In this document: piece by piece, positions 18,338 to 33,300 of the stretch
Layout: each line of letters begins with the position of its first letter
Numbering within the stretch: the first letter of the stretch is position 1
DNA from: Lycorma delicatula
Lineage: Eukaryota > Arthropoda > Insecta > Hemiptera > Fulgoridae
Direction of reading: 5' to 3'
DNA length: 64,000 bases
Assembly: GCF_047948215.1 (NCBI RefSeq)
Contig: NC_134455.1
Location: 302,206,147-302,270,146, forward strand
Notes under the pieces: generated by a model
Databases searched by the model: none
Seen by the model: the letters and a program-made list of their open reading frames with translations, nothing else
Told to the model about the DNA's origin: nothing
Made by a program: the position numbers and the translations under genes

Positions 18338-21300
18338 GTAGTTCTGTCATAAATAAATTATAGCGTAGTGATATTTTGTTTTGTTAATATTGAAATAACA
18401 TGCATGAATTTAGTTTTTATTTCACTTTATATTTCTGCATTAATATTTTACTGCATTTGCATAAGATTATTATTTTGTTTGAATATGAGTATATTTTTTC
18501 CAAAAGTCTCAGTTTTCTTTCGGCCTTCGTGGCGCGATTGCTAGTCAGCCTTTCATTCGGAGGTCCCGGGTTCGAATCCCGGTCAGGCATGTCATTTTCA
18601 CACGCTATTGTCATTCATCTCATTCTCTGAAGCAATATTTAACGGTGGTCCCGGAGGTAAAAAAAGTCTCGTTTTTATCGCATTTTTTAATTGAGACTAG
18701 GTAATTAAATATTCTAAAAATCATATAAGAGATGTAATTTAAGTGCTATCGGGAGAGAGCAGTTTCTTTTCTCCATCATAAGAAAATATGATCATCAGAT
18801 AATGATTAATTTATCAGCCAGATAGTTTTACATAGAAAAACTTATAAATATGTAACATGTAATAATTAATTATTATATGTCTGTTTTAATACACATTGTT
18901 TGATGGTTAATTATATTTGACATTGTAAACACTTTTATGTTGTAAACCACCTCTTCATCAAAGTACAATTATAATATGTAATATGAGAAATATATATTTT
19001 AATAATAGAGATTGGTGAATCCATTACTTATAATTTAAAAAAAAATTGTTGTGTTTTTCAATCATTTTCTGATGAAGTAAAAAGATCTCTTCACAAAAAG
19101 CGCCCCTTCTGCTAAAAAGGAATTAAGCGACAAAATAATGAATATTAACACTAATAAATAAATATTATAATTTCTTTATCCTGCTGCTAGAGTGAAGTGT
19201 AACAAATTTTAAATAATTATTACTGGTAACCACTGATAAGTATTAATAGACTGTGTTAATGCGATTTAAAATTTATTAAATTCCATGGCAAAATAAGATA
19301 ACTCTAAAATTATCTAAATATTTAAATCGGTTAAGTGTATTTCTTAGTTGGCTGGTGTGAATGACTGCTTATAGCATTTTACGTCCATACACAAACAATA
19401 GAGAATGTTCTAATTACAAATTTTAAACAAATAAATTAAAAATATTTAAAGGAAAATACTATTTCCTTGCTAAATGGATCATAGTTTCATATGTTTTTTC
19501 TTCTTCTAATATTCAGCTTTCATTTCCTAACAGCTGTTGTAAACCTAACCTAACCTAACCTTTATTCATTTCAAAAATTGTTGTAATTTTTCATGCTTTT
19601 ATGATGCTAATCACAACCCATTTTTATTATTATTTCATATCCTTCACTCATTCCTTTTAATTCACATTCTTCACAAACAAGCATTTTTGAATCTATAGTT
19701 TCAATATTCCTTTTATTTTGTTCCCTATCAAAACTGCATATCTATATTAATTTCTCATTGCAATTCTGTGATGCCTTCTTAAAATTTATATTTTTATTTA
19801 TATATCTTAATTTTACTAACTTATGATTTGTTAGATTCATCTGTATAATTTTCTATGATAAGGGTAAAATAAATCTTTTATTCTGATTGGTATATACATT
19901 ATATAAATCATGCCAGGAATGAGTAGCATGCCAAATACCCTACTTACCTAATATTAAAGTAGAATAATTTGTTTAAAAGTAAAAAAAAAATTGTTACTTT
20001 TTTAGAAAGACACTGAGAACAGTGAAATACATTGAAAATATGTGAGTAAAACTACACATTATTTTCATGAACAAACTAAACAAATTTATTAGATATAATG
20101 TTTAGAACACGTATTCACTATCCATTAAGTTATAAAAAAATGTTTCTGATTTGATAGAGAGATTATGTTGTTATTTTAGTAATAGATTTTCATAGCAATG
20201 ATAACATTTGTGAAAAAAGTAAAAACGAAATCATTAAAAAAAACCTTCATCGATTCTGTTATGTATGTAAATATCTTTAAGCTTGATTACTGTTCACTGC
20301 TTACAAATTTAAATTTATTTACACACGTAACCAAGAAATTAAATGTAATCATTTCATAAAATATAAACCAACTTGTGTCTAGAAATGGAACTTAATACCG
20401 TTAATTTTTTTTTTATATAATTCTATTTATTAAAAGAATTTTATTTTAAAAAACAGCCATTTTATAATATTTTTTGTGTTGCATATTTATTTAATCATTA
20501 ATATTTAAGCGTTTATTTATTTCATCAATAGTATAAATAGTATTTCAATATTAAATAATTATTTAATTGTTATACATATGAGTATGTCTGAAATTCTGAA
20601 TTAGGTGAGGATTTGGTATCATATGGAATTTTTTTAATATATTTACTAATAAATTATGAAGTATATTTTTAACAAAAGAGAAAAAAATTAGGTTAAATAT
20701 GGTGGATCTTCTGGTTTTAGTTTATCTTAATAATTTAAGGTTATCAACAGATAACCTTAAATAGATATAACATTAATATTAGATATAACAGGTTATCTAC
20801 ATTCTTAACAGTATTATTAAACAAATAAATATTTATTATATTAATTCTGAAAGTGGTTTATACTAAATTTTAAATAGATTTCAATCAAAAAGAGATTATT
20901 TGTGTATTATAATTTATGATATATATTTTATTGTTTTTTTTTTTCATTTTTGGGCTTAAAGATAGTGTTTGAACTTGAATGTTTCATGATTATGAAATCC
21001 TAGTTGTTTTCTCCTCCCCAAATCTCTTCATTCTTTGACTGTGTTCCTGTTTTCTTTGTTCTGTCCACTTTGCTCCTGTTTTCTTCTTTTCTTTCACTTC
21101 AGATTTTGTGTTTGTAATTTTGTTTTTAACTTTTCTTCTTTCTCCCATTACTTCCCTGTTTATCCCTGCTTATCTTGAGTCCTCTTCTATTCCATGATGG
21201 CAATTGTTGTTCCTGACTGAGCCATTCATATACATCAAAGATCCTTTTCACGAGTCTGTTGTTGTTCATTTACTGTATGTGCCTGTAGAATGTAAGTCTG

Positions 21301-24300
21301 CATTTTCTGAACGTGTTGTGAATGTTCATTCATATTATTCCCTGGTTGGTCTCTTCATCTACATACCATCTTTATGTACTGCTCCAAAAATTTTTCTAAT
21401 TATTTTCCATTCTACTTTTTCTGTTTCTGTGATGCCTGATGCTCCAATAGTGGTAGTTTCTGATGCATACATTGCCTACAGTAGTTGGCTGTTCTGTAGT
21501 GTCTGAGTTTTGCCTGACTCGATATACTTTGCTTGTTATAGTGCGACCATATGAGTCTGTATGTTTTCTGAAGTTTGTTTTTCTGTTCTTTCAATGTTAG
21601 ATGTATTGTTTTATCCTCTCATTTGTATATATTTCCCTAGGTATTTAAATTTTTCAACTCTCCTTATGTTTCCATATTTTGTGAGTATGATTTTTGTGTC
21701 ATTATTTTGCCTTTCCATGCATAGTGTTTTCTCGCATGATATTTGCAACCCTGTTTTGGTTGCAATTTCATGTAGCAGTTCCATTGCTTCTTGTGCTTCC
21801 TGTCTATAGTTGCTGAGTATTGCCAGGCATCCGAGGAAACAGTAAAATAAATCTCAAAATTAAGCCTTAATCTCTGAAAATAATAATTTATTGACTAATA
21901 TTTTATTTTAAATGATGATCTGTATTTGTAGTTTAGATGGCCAATTCGTAAGTAAGAAGAAATTTTCAATTATTAAAGAAGTTGGTATCATTACTTGTTT
22001 CTCTCTTACAGAATTTGTTATAGTATTAAGGATGTAACTAGTTCCTCTGTAAGTCAAAAAGAAATGGAAGAATTCTGCAAAAAATCATTCATTGATTGAT
22101 TGAAACTAACTTTAAATATGGTTAAGTATGTAATATTGTGTTCCTCAGGTAATTGTAATATTGCTAACTGTGTCGATAGCATTTTCATTAATTAACTAAT
22201 ACTTCTGCTGCCTGTAATGTAAAATTTCTGGGTGTCTTGTAATGATAAATTCTTATTGGCATATCAAATTGATTTCATTTGTAACAAAGTCAAACTATAT
22301 TGTTTTAGTTTGAAGTGACTTAATAAAATCTTGCTATACAAATTATTTGTATTGTCAGTAACTTTTTGTTAAACGACTAAAATATTACTATTAATGATTA
22401 CTATTAACTGACAAAAATATTAATTTTGTATGTAAATAATGCATACATTTTTTCATAATGCTTTCAAAATTTTTATTTGTTATATTTATTTTATTTATTT
22501 AGATTTTTATGTCTGTTTTACTATTATCTTGTTTATTTATTTTTATGAACTTTAAACACTTCTTTTCTGTCATTGTGAATTTTGTTCTGAACATTATTTT
22601 ATTATAGTTGCCTTTTCTATTAAGGCAAATACAGTAGCAATTGCTCATTTTATCCCTGGAGTTGCATGGCTAAAATCATATAAGACTGTAAAGATCATGG
22701 TATAAAATATTCCTTTATATAATGCATAAAAGAAAATAAATTAGTAATTAATTTTTTTATTTAGTTCATAACATTTGTACGTTGTGAGCTCTGTATAAGA
22801 ACCTGCCTTTCTGATTAAATCATTTTGTACATAATGCAAATCTTTTAATATAATTATTTCACTTTAAATGGATTAAATCAGATTATTTCTTATGATATAA
22901 AAATAAATTTAGTTAAAAATTAGTATTTTAATTTCCTTGCATCAGCACTTTATTGTCTTTTGTGATAATTTTTTGAGAAATTTAGTTGTATTCCGAATTG
23001 TTTCATGGACACTTAAATTTATAAATTAGACATTTTATCTTTTATAGAATTACATAAATGTAACCAAAAATATTTTAATAAATATATTAAAATTTTAAAT
23101 TATTATTATTATTGTTGTTTATCACTTTTTAAAGTTATTTCAGGAAGTAAATTTCTCAGAATTAAGGAAATAATCAAAACAGTGCTCTTACTTTCCTTTC
23201 TTAACCAATTAGAATAAAAGGAAACAGATTTTGTTGGAAAAAAAACACAGTTGCTGTGGTAAAGTCTTCTACTGATGTTTTTTCCGTGATTTCTTTTTCG
23301 GTAAACCAGTGAGTTATGTGTAGTAATTTTCAAGACTTATCTAATAGAGCTTTTCTGTTGGTAATCTTTTATTACAAGGAAAGTTTATAGAAATAAAACT
23401 TTTGCTTAATTTATTTTTTTGTACTTATTCAGAATATTATTTTGGCACAGTTTGAATATAAATTGTTCTTCTTTTAAAATCTTTTATATGCTTATAAAAA
23501 CTGAGAAAAACACAACAGCTTATTTCTAAGATAGTGTCCATTAATAATTAAAAAGAAAATTCTGCTGTAGGTAAGCTATTACAAAATAAACTATTTTCTA
23601 TTACTTTGTTATCAGGTTGTGGTATATACGTATCAAATTTAAGTCCAGTGTGCATGAGATGCCTATGTAATGCTGCAAGTAGCTGTAATGTGACAGTAGG
23701 TTGCCTTGCAAATTATTGTGGCCCATTTCAACTGTCACGGTCTTATTGGAGAGATGCTGGGCGATATGTTCTACCAGAGGACAATCCTAATAGAGATGGA
23801 GGTAATTTTATATTTTTTATTTTTTTCATATTTAATAATGTAATGATAAATTGCTTCCAAGTCGATAATTATTTTGTAACATTATAAAAAGGATATTCAT
23901 TCCTTCATTTATTTTCTCAATTACAAAAAAAGAAAGTTATTTGTTTTGCTGCTTATATATCTATGAAAAAATGCATGTTTACCACCGGTTCATTTATAGA
24001 ACTAAAAGGCAGAATATTCTAACATGTCAGATGAGGTTTTTTGTAATGTTAAACACAGTTAATTAAGTTTTATAAAATTATTACTTGATTAAAATTATTT
24101 AATAGAAAATGATCTACGTATAAATAGAGATCTTTCATAAACTCCGTGAGAAATGTCATTCTACAGATAATTCTTTCCACAAGAAGCATTTTGTAACCTC
24201 TCTTTAGTTAATAAAATGGTGCTAAAAGTTTAAAATATAAAATTGAAGATAACACAAATTACTATTTCTGTTGTTTTCAGGTACAGTATTGTTTTACAAA

Positions 24301-27300
24301 ATTCTAACACTAAGCCAATTGAGATCAGTGTTGAGTTGAACTTTGGTATTTAAAATTGGAATTACTTTCTCAGAATAAACATAAAAGATAATCTACTCAT
24401 AAAATATTAACTTAGTAATATTATAAAATTATGATAACAATTTTAATAATAATATTAATCAACAATAACGATTTTAATTAAGAGGTTTTTTAATATTAAA
24501 AAACAGTTTAATATTAAACATAATAATTACAACAATAATAATAAGAAGAAGAATGATAATTAAAACTAATAAGAATAAATTGATGTCATCAAAAATACAT
24601 CATACGTAGATAACATAAAATAAATACATCATAAAAATTAAATAAACATCAAAATCGTAAATTCTTAATAATAAATATAAAAATTATAAAAAATAAAAAT
24701 AATATTCTGATCATAATAGAAGCATGATAAGTAAATTGATGTAGAAACTAAGCTATATTTATTTTATGTACAAAAATATACTTCCTAAGGGATATGGATA
24801 TAAGAGATAATCATGCACATACCATTTTGACAATCTCGTTTTTATAATTCCTTTGATAATCATTTTTTTTTTTGACGGAGGTGGAAATGCATTTACGCAT
24901 GGAGTGCCAGGCTCCCACTGGTTGTATTATCAAACTGAAATCAGCAGACTAAAGGCTAAAACCAACCCCCTTTCTACCAGGACTCAACCTGGGAACCGTT
25001 TTACATATTACTTCAGGCAGAGCCTTTCTATTCTAAGCTGAGAAAGCCGCTACCTAGTTTTCATCTGGCTGAGGACTATCCAGGTCTCATAAAAAATTCT
25101 TCAACAAACTGAGCCGCATTCTCCTAGCTGCTCAGATCTCAGATGTGAGCAACCACATTGTGAGAGGTTCGTGCTCCGAGATTCGCCTGTAGTGTCCCTC
25201 AATCTGCCGCCCACCACTTGAGAAAGATGTGCTCGGCATCGTCCCGTACACGCAGCAACAGAGGCAGTCGGAAGACGGCGCTTATGGCATTACGATAAGA
25301 GCGAAAGTACCAGTGATCCGTTAAGCCTGGGTCACTAGTACTCAATCTTTCTATGCCGCCGCTTTGTTCACGGTCTACCAGAGGGAAGCCTTGTAGTCCA
25401 TTGTCCTCTGGTCTCGGGGTCCAGGTCTTTTGCCAGACGAGGAACGTGCGGGTCGGTTTCTCCATTGCGATGGTCTCCCGATCTTCACCTTTCCGCCGCC
25501 TCCTGTAGGCCGCCTGGCGCTCTTTTTCCAAAAGAAAAATGGGTATAACCCCGATGATGACCAGAATGGCAGGCTCAGAAACCGTCTGATACGCAGAAGC
25601 GACTCGCAAGGCAGCGGTTGTAACGCTTCTTTTTTAAAACCACGATCTCCGTGTTGCTGAGAGCTAGAGACAACTCATGGTCGTCCAGCCACCTGCTAAC
25701 CTTGTGCATCGCTCGGCTAAGCCTCAGGTGGGCGGGCTCCACGTCGCGGTCTACAGCATATATGCAACGATAATAATCTATTTATTTATTTTATTTTATT
25801 TAGTACAATAGAACAGCTAAAACGTCTTTGTATATTGTACATTCACACATAACATTAACTTTATACAAATAGATAATAATAACAAGTTAATATACACACA
25901 AGTATAATAAACATAAACAACATGAGTCTATGCAGAACATGATAATAAAAATCCGAGACATAATAATTGGCAAGGCGAGGTGCATATTCGGAGAGTTTAA
26001 GAAACTACTGCTGTGTATAGTCACGTTCCAGTGGACTAGTAAAGTAATTACGACTTCTGCAGTGAGATCGGATTGACGTTTTAAACATTATTGTCTGTGT
26101 GTATGGACGCAGACACATATCATGATAGTGTTACATAACATTATATTATTTATTAGGATTTTATTTATATTACTTTCATATTAATGAATTAACCGATGTC
26201 ATTTTAATTTCAATGTTTAATAATAAAACATCAATTTTCTTCTGCTTAATTACGGCTATTTTTGTATAAATAAGGAACCTATTTTTTCCCCTGTTATTTT
26301 GTAAAAAGAGTAATTGTTTTCTTAGTCAATTTACTACTTTAAAACACAAGCATGATGAACATATATCATACTAAAAAACGTTTATAAAAGTAAATAAAGT
26401 ATAAATTTGTTACCAATTGTTTTGATATAAGTAATGATATTATGACGAGCAGAGACGCTTGAGTAATAGAATTATGTGTTAAAAGTTTAAAATAGTTAGT
26501 TGTAAACATTACGTAGTTTGTAGACGTGTTATTACTATTAAAAACAAAATATCCTCAGTTCTTTGCATTGGAAATTGCAACAGTTGTTACTTAAAATGTT
26601 CATAGACAAAGAAAAATGGATTACTAGTGCTTCTTGTGAAAGCGACAGAACGTGGTTGTAGAATGCTAAACTTAATCTGGTTTACAGTAATTGACATCAG
26701 GAAAATCGGACACGAAGCAGAGGCTAGTGGTTCTGAAATTCAAACGCCAAAGAAAAAAAAGAAATATTAAATATCTCATAATAAATTTGAAGAAGATGAT
26801 TTCGACTACACGTGTGTTAGTAGAAGAATTTTTTTTAAATATTTCAAATTCTATAAGGAAACACTTACTAAATGAAAATTACACAATTTTTTATACGAGG
26901 AACTGAATTTTACCGTTAGTAAGGAAAACATGAGGAAAATGATAAAATCTATTGGTTTTCAATTCAGGAAATGTAAAAACAATAGACCGATTATGTGTGA
27001 ACGAGATGACGTAATCGCGTGACGTATATTTTTTTAGGTATGAGAAAAAATGCAACTTCTGAGGAAAAGAGACCGGTCGTATACGTAGATGAAACTTAGG
27101 CGCACACACATTATACGGTAAAAAAGTGCTGGCAAAGTGACGAAGTACCAGGTGTTTTTGTTAATAGTAATGCCGGTGACCGTTTAATTTTGGCTCAAGC
27201 GGGAGAGGACATGGGATTCATAGATGGTGATTTTTTTTTAATGTACGATTTCAAGAATAAAACAGAAGGATATCATAGATAAACAATAAATATTTTTTAA

Positions 27301-30300
27301 ATTTATTAAAAAGCAAGTTATCTCAGAACTATCAAAATATTATATTTTAGTTATAGACAACGTACCTTACCATAATAAACAAAACAAAAAAATAAAAATA
27401 AACCTCCGTCATCCAATTCATTGAAAAAAGATTTTCAAGAATGGCTTCAAAAAAAACAAAATTAACTACAACCCAGATCTAACAAAAAATGAACTTTTAG
27501 AAATTGTTAAACTACACCGCCCACAACCACAATATGAATTAGACGAAGTATTAAAAAACAAAGGAATTACAGTGATTAGATTGCCACCTTACAACCCAGA
27601 TTTTAACCCAAATGAATTTATTTGGAATAGCTAAAAAAAATGTAGACCGCAACATATCCCACACGTCATTAATAGAACTGAGAATCGTTACATTAGATTT
27701 CGTCAGTTACTGTAGAAGACTGAAAACAATCAGTGTCAGAATTTCAGGAGGTAATGGATTCTTACTGGAAAACAGATGCGTTAATGTAAGATGTCATTTA
27801 AAGCATAATTATAAATATATGGATGGCAAATGATGAGATATCATGTAGTGAAGATGAATTGGAAATTAACCCCGTGGGAAGTGAAACTGAGTGAAGCTCA
27901 GAAATCGAGGCTTTTTGGCCTATCACAGAAGATAGTTCTACGAAAACTATAGGAAGGGGGCGCATTGCTCTCTCCAAATAATTAGTGCCCCGTTGCGGCG
28001 TATTCCTGCTAGCCTATGAAGCGTTAGTACCGAAAGGACTTCAGTGGACGGTCTGAAGGGGAATTACGTCGGGAGCACGAATTTTAAAAGTCTAGTCTCC
28101 CGCGGTCGGACCCTGAAATGGTTTTGAGAACGCTGGATTCGAACGGATATGGAACGCTATACAAAAATCCGTCCATAAAACTAAAAGAAAACTTTAAACT
28201 CATACCCGATATTAAAATAAACCCTTAAACAGCCCGATTAAAAGAATCATACAGCAGCAAGGGTCACGGTCCAGGCTCTGCGATTCGAAGGGAGAAATTT
28301 GTGAAACTCCCGCCACTTTTTGCATTCCAAAAACTATAGATGAAACTGGTTAATGGCTGTATTAAGGTAGTATTGATCGTTTAATTATTTAATAAATTAA
28401 TATTATTTATTTTTTATTTCGCAGCTACATCCAACTTGTTGCGACTCCGTAGATATATATATATATCCAAATTATTACTATCAACTTTGAATATAATGAT
28501 GTAAACTATTATACCATTTTCGTTAAAACGTTTACTTAATTAAATTATTGTAATTAATTGCAGGTTAAATTTATTTCATTTATGAATACAGAAATGTAAA
28601 TTAATATTTTTAATTGTATTATTACCGTAATCAGAAAGAAATTACAATTCCAAAAAATACAGTAATCTATTTTAAAAGAACATTTCTTGTTTAGAACGGA
28701 TTGACAAGCATGTCACTTTATTCAGCAGGACTAAGCTCAGACTGTACTATTGTGTTATATTTCCATCTTTGTTTGTAGCCAAACAAAACAACAGTGCTGC
28801 GGTCCTCCACGAATATGAAGTTCGCCTTGTCGACTTATACGTATACCATTATGAAATTTTTAATTCATCAATCGTTTGTGGTCTGTTGCGATACACTGAT
28901 TGTTTTGCTGTCCCCGTAGAAAATAATCTGGGGGAGTCGGATCGGGTGACTGCGCAGGCCGCAACAAATCCCTTAAAATGATTTGTTCATCAAAGACATT
29001 TCTTAAAAAAGTCATTGACCTGTTAGGTGTGTGCGCTGTGGCACCATCTCATTGGACAAACCGTGATTGATTTCCACTTATTTTAACTGACTAATGAAGT
29101 TTGTTAAAACAGCACAATAACGATAACAATTAACTGTATTTTCAAAAAAAAGATTGGACTCATAAGCGCGTTCTACTCACACCTACCCAGACTCCAATTT
29201 TTGCTTCGTGTAAAGATTGTTTGTGTAATTCATGAGGGTTAGTTGTCGACCACAGTCGCGTATTTTGTGAATTAATATACTTCCTGGATGAAACCACTCT
29301 TTATCTGTAAAAAAACGTTATGACGAGGATACCTAATGAATTTTTAGCAATAAAGCGTTTAAACCGTGAATAATAATTTAGTCTTTTCACTTCTTGAACA
29401 CACATTACTTTGTAAGGAAAAGTTTCAGTTTTTTCTTACAGATTTATGTGCGGTAGCAAGCCGATACCTTTTTTTCTGTTTAACCTCCGGGGCCGCAGTT
29501 AAGCATTATTGTACAGAGGATGAGATGAACGATTTGTAGCGTGTGTGAAAAATGCCATGCCTGACCGGGATTCTTCGAACCCGGGACCTTCGGGTGAAAG
29601 GCCGAGACGCTACCACTCGCGCCACGGAGGCCGGCAAGCCGATACCTTACTATTGTACTAACTTACGCATTGACTTTGATGAACTTAGTAACCGAAATAT
29701 CAAGCAGCTTCTGTTCGTTTAGTTAAGATGGTCTTTCACTTCGATCAGCGTCTTCAACAGAGGCTGTTGCCCAAAATGTTTCGATAAGAATTGGATTTGC
29801 ATTGCGGTGAGGAACGGAAATATTTAGTAACTTTTCGAAAAATTTGTGGTTCACTAAATCAGTATACCTTCACGGAAGACGTTTCAACGAGATAAATGCG
29901 TTTTTCTACCGAAAGAACCGTTACGTTTCTCGCAACTACTGATTCCGATAAACGAAAAAATATGAAACGAAACAAAGTACGCTCAATCACAACTCAACAA
30001 CTGACATCTTGGTTTATTACTGAGCAACGCCCAACGAATCTACAGAGCAGTCAACCTAACACCGAAAGAATGGAATGCACCACATAGTTCTAAAGCATAC
30101 TGCACAGCGAATTTCTGAACGCAATGTACATGCTATGTCGTGATTTGATATATATCGTATTATTGACTCTTAACTAACATTATGCTCAATTTAAACATAG
30201 TATATATAAAACAGATATCAATTTGTACGCATCGAGATCTGAATGAGTATTTTAATATCGTATTTCTTAAACTTTAAATAAGAATTTAGGCTTAAATTTA

Positions 30301-33300
30301 TCTAGATTATTCAGTAACTAAATAAGAAGAATAACTTTCCGAGTACGTTTCGTATTTTTATGCATGCCTTTTAATAAACTAATATTTGAAGTAGCTAAAT
30401 AAGTTACGTACTGTAAGAGATAGAAGCACAATTATTATAAATGAAAATAAATAGAAAATAACCGCAATTTTATATTAGTTTTTTTATTCTTAAAAATCGT
30501 GTAATCTGTTTTCGATATATTTTTATAAATTGTCGAGTTTTTTGAGAAATCTCTGCTGATAATTGATATTTATTTAATAACAGTTTTATTTTTCATGATT
30601 TACATCGATAAACGATGAGATATATGAGTAATGAATAAGTAAATGAGTAGTGAATAACAGTATGAATAATAGTCGCAAACATCTTACGAACATGACGTTA
30701 CGGTCTTATTGACGTACAATCTAATTTTATTTTTGACGACCGACTATTATGAACGTAACAATTTTAATTTAAATACAATTATATATTTGAATTAACATAT
30801 TTTGGGAAATCCCTGATGATGGAGTAACGGCTCCGAAAGTACTCTGATATATACTTTTAAAATTGTTGGTTAAGTGGAACCCAAATTTAAACCAGTTCAA
30901 GTTTTTCTTCAAGTTTTTAAACCCCAATTTACAATTCATTATCACTAAATCATGATCGCTATCAATGTCTCCTCCAGGGTAAGTTTTGCAGCCGACGAGT
31001 TGATTTCTAAATCTTTGCTTAATTACGATATAATCTACCTGACACTTTGCAGTATCACCTGGCTTTTTCCATGTGTATATTCTTCTATTATGATTTTTAA
31101 ACTGGGTGTTTGCAATTACTAAATTATTCTTTGTGCAAAACTCAATAAGTCAATCTCCTCTTTCATTCCTTTTACCCAGCCCATATTCACCCACAATATT
31201 TCCTTCCTTACCTTTTCCAATGCTTGCACTTCAATCTCCCACTATTATTAAATTTTCATCCTCTTTTATGTGTTGCTTTGTCAGTTTCTTGATATACATA
31301 CTCTACCTCATCATCATCATGAGCACTTTTAGGCATATAAATGTTAAGAATCGATGTCGGCTTAGGTTTTGATTTTATCGTGATTACAATGATTCTATCA
31401 CTAAGCTTTTTGAAATACTCTACTCTGTTCCTCATCTTCTTGTTCATTGCGAAACCTACTCCTGCTTGCCCTTTATTTGACACTGAGTTAATTATTCTAA
31501 AACCACCTGATCAAATGTTGTTTTCCTCTTCCCACCAAACCTACCTAATTCCTACTACGTCTACATTTAACCTATCCATTTCCCTCTTTAAATTTTCTAT
31601 CCTATCGACATTTTTTAGACTTCTAACATTCCATGCTCTGACTCATAGAATGTTATATTTTAATTTTCTAATGATCACTACCTTAGTAGTCCCTACCCGG
31701 AGATCCAAATGGGGGACTAATTACATCTGGAATATTTTACTAAGGAAGGCGCCTCCATCTTTATTACACAAAAATGCAGAGGGCTACATTTTCTTTGGAA
31801 AAAAATACAGCTGTAGTTTTCCATTGCTTTCAGTTGTGCAGTACTCATAAAATTGAATGATGTTGATATAGCCGTTTAAGTCCTCCTGAACCTATGCCCT
31901 TAACAACTACTGAAAGAGCTGCTGCCCTCTTTCAGGAATAATTCCTTAGCCTGGCTCTCAACAGATATCTCTCCAATGTGGTTGCGCCTTCGGTCCAGCT
32001 ACTCTGTATCATTGAGGACTCAAGCCGCCTCACCATCGGCAAGGTCTCATGATTCATAGAGAGAGAATTTACATTTACATATTTTTTATTAGATAAAAGT
32101 TTGTGAGAAATAAAATGGACCACCTTGAAGAATGTATATCTAAAAATATAAATGTAATATGCTGCAACAAAATGCTTGGAAAAGAAGAGGCTGATGAAAT
32201 GAAAAAAAAAATAATCAGATTTGAGTGAATATTACTGATCATTTACCGAAATTGATGGTAGAGTGGTAACATCTCTACCTTATATCCAGAGGTTCCAGAT
32301 GCGAGTCCTGGTCAGGCAGCCATTATTCACATACAAAATTCACTATCATCCATCATCGTAATTATTATTAACCTTCAGCCTGTTATGATACTGTTTCAAT
32401 AAGTAAATAAACAAAATTTTGATTGTGTAATATAACATAACATCAGTATTCAGTCAATCATCTATATATATATTCTGTCATTAAGTGTATTATTTATTTT
32501 ACATTATATATATCTTTGTGTATATACTCGTAGTATACTTGTGAATAAGTACAAGTGTATACCATTAATACAAGTAAGACATTTAATTATGTGCTTCTTA
32601 ATGTAATTCTCAATCTCAGAAATATATGATATAATACATCCAAGTAACTAATGTGAAAAGTTAAATTTTTCATTTCAGCAAAAATGTGGGGTTGTTAATT
32701 ATGTTAGATAAATATATGTCACTGGTAATTGTTTTTTTTTTTTTTTTTAATATATATTTTGAGAGTATGCTCATTGAAAACTTGTGTATAGTGAGATCAA
32801 ACAAATAAATAAATATCTATGGAAGGTTCTGAATCATCTGAAAAAATTTTTACTTTGAAAATTGTCTATTAACATGAGATTCTATTTTTGGAATCCCAAG
32901 ATTAGAAATTTATCTTCTAATTGATACAATAAAATCTAAAAAGTAAGGGGCTTCTTTTCATAGAATATACATTTATTATGTAACTTTTAATTATATGTGG
33001 AAATTAAATCACTTATTGTGTATTATGTATTTCATTATGTATTATTTTTGTTTATAATTTTTTCCATAGCATTTCTGGATTGTGCACAAGATTATTCATG
33101 CTCTCAAAAAGTTGTTGAAAACTACATAATTCGATTTGGTAAAGTATGTGTTCATTATATTATGTGCATTATCTTTATTATTGCTATAATATTGTTTTTT
33201 AACTATTAAATGTTATAACTAAGATTACACTCTTGAAAGATGCTTCTGCATATTAAAATTCTATCTATTTTGGTGAAGTTAATTGCTTCATTATCCTTCT

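Larger units (their letters stand above)
18671..21020. other. Intron DNA, AT-rich, no gene
   Basis: Part of the first intron of lysozyme 2. Holds only a short telomere-like array and one small hairpin, listed separately. Confidence 0.5.

Noticed and set aside
18400..18630. Overlapping frames on both strands over the SINE head
   Set aside because: They run through a tRNA-derived repeat; the apparent peptides are repeat translations.
31341..31850. 169-codon plus-strand frame, the second longest open frame in the window
   Set aside because: It is the complement of the RTE endonuclease coding region and shows no family resemblance in its own sense.
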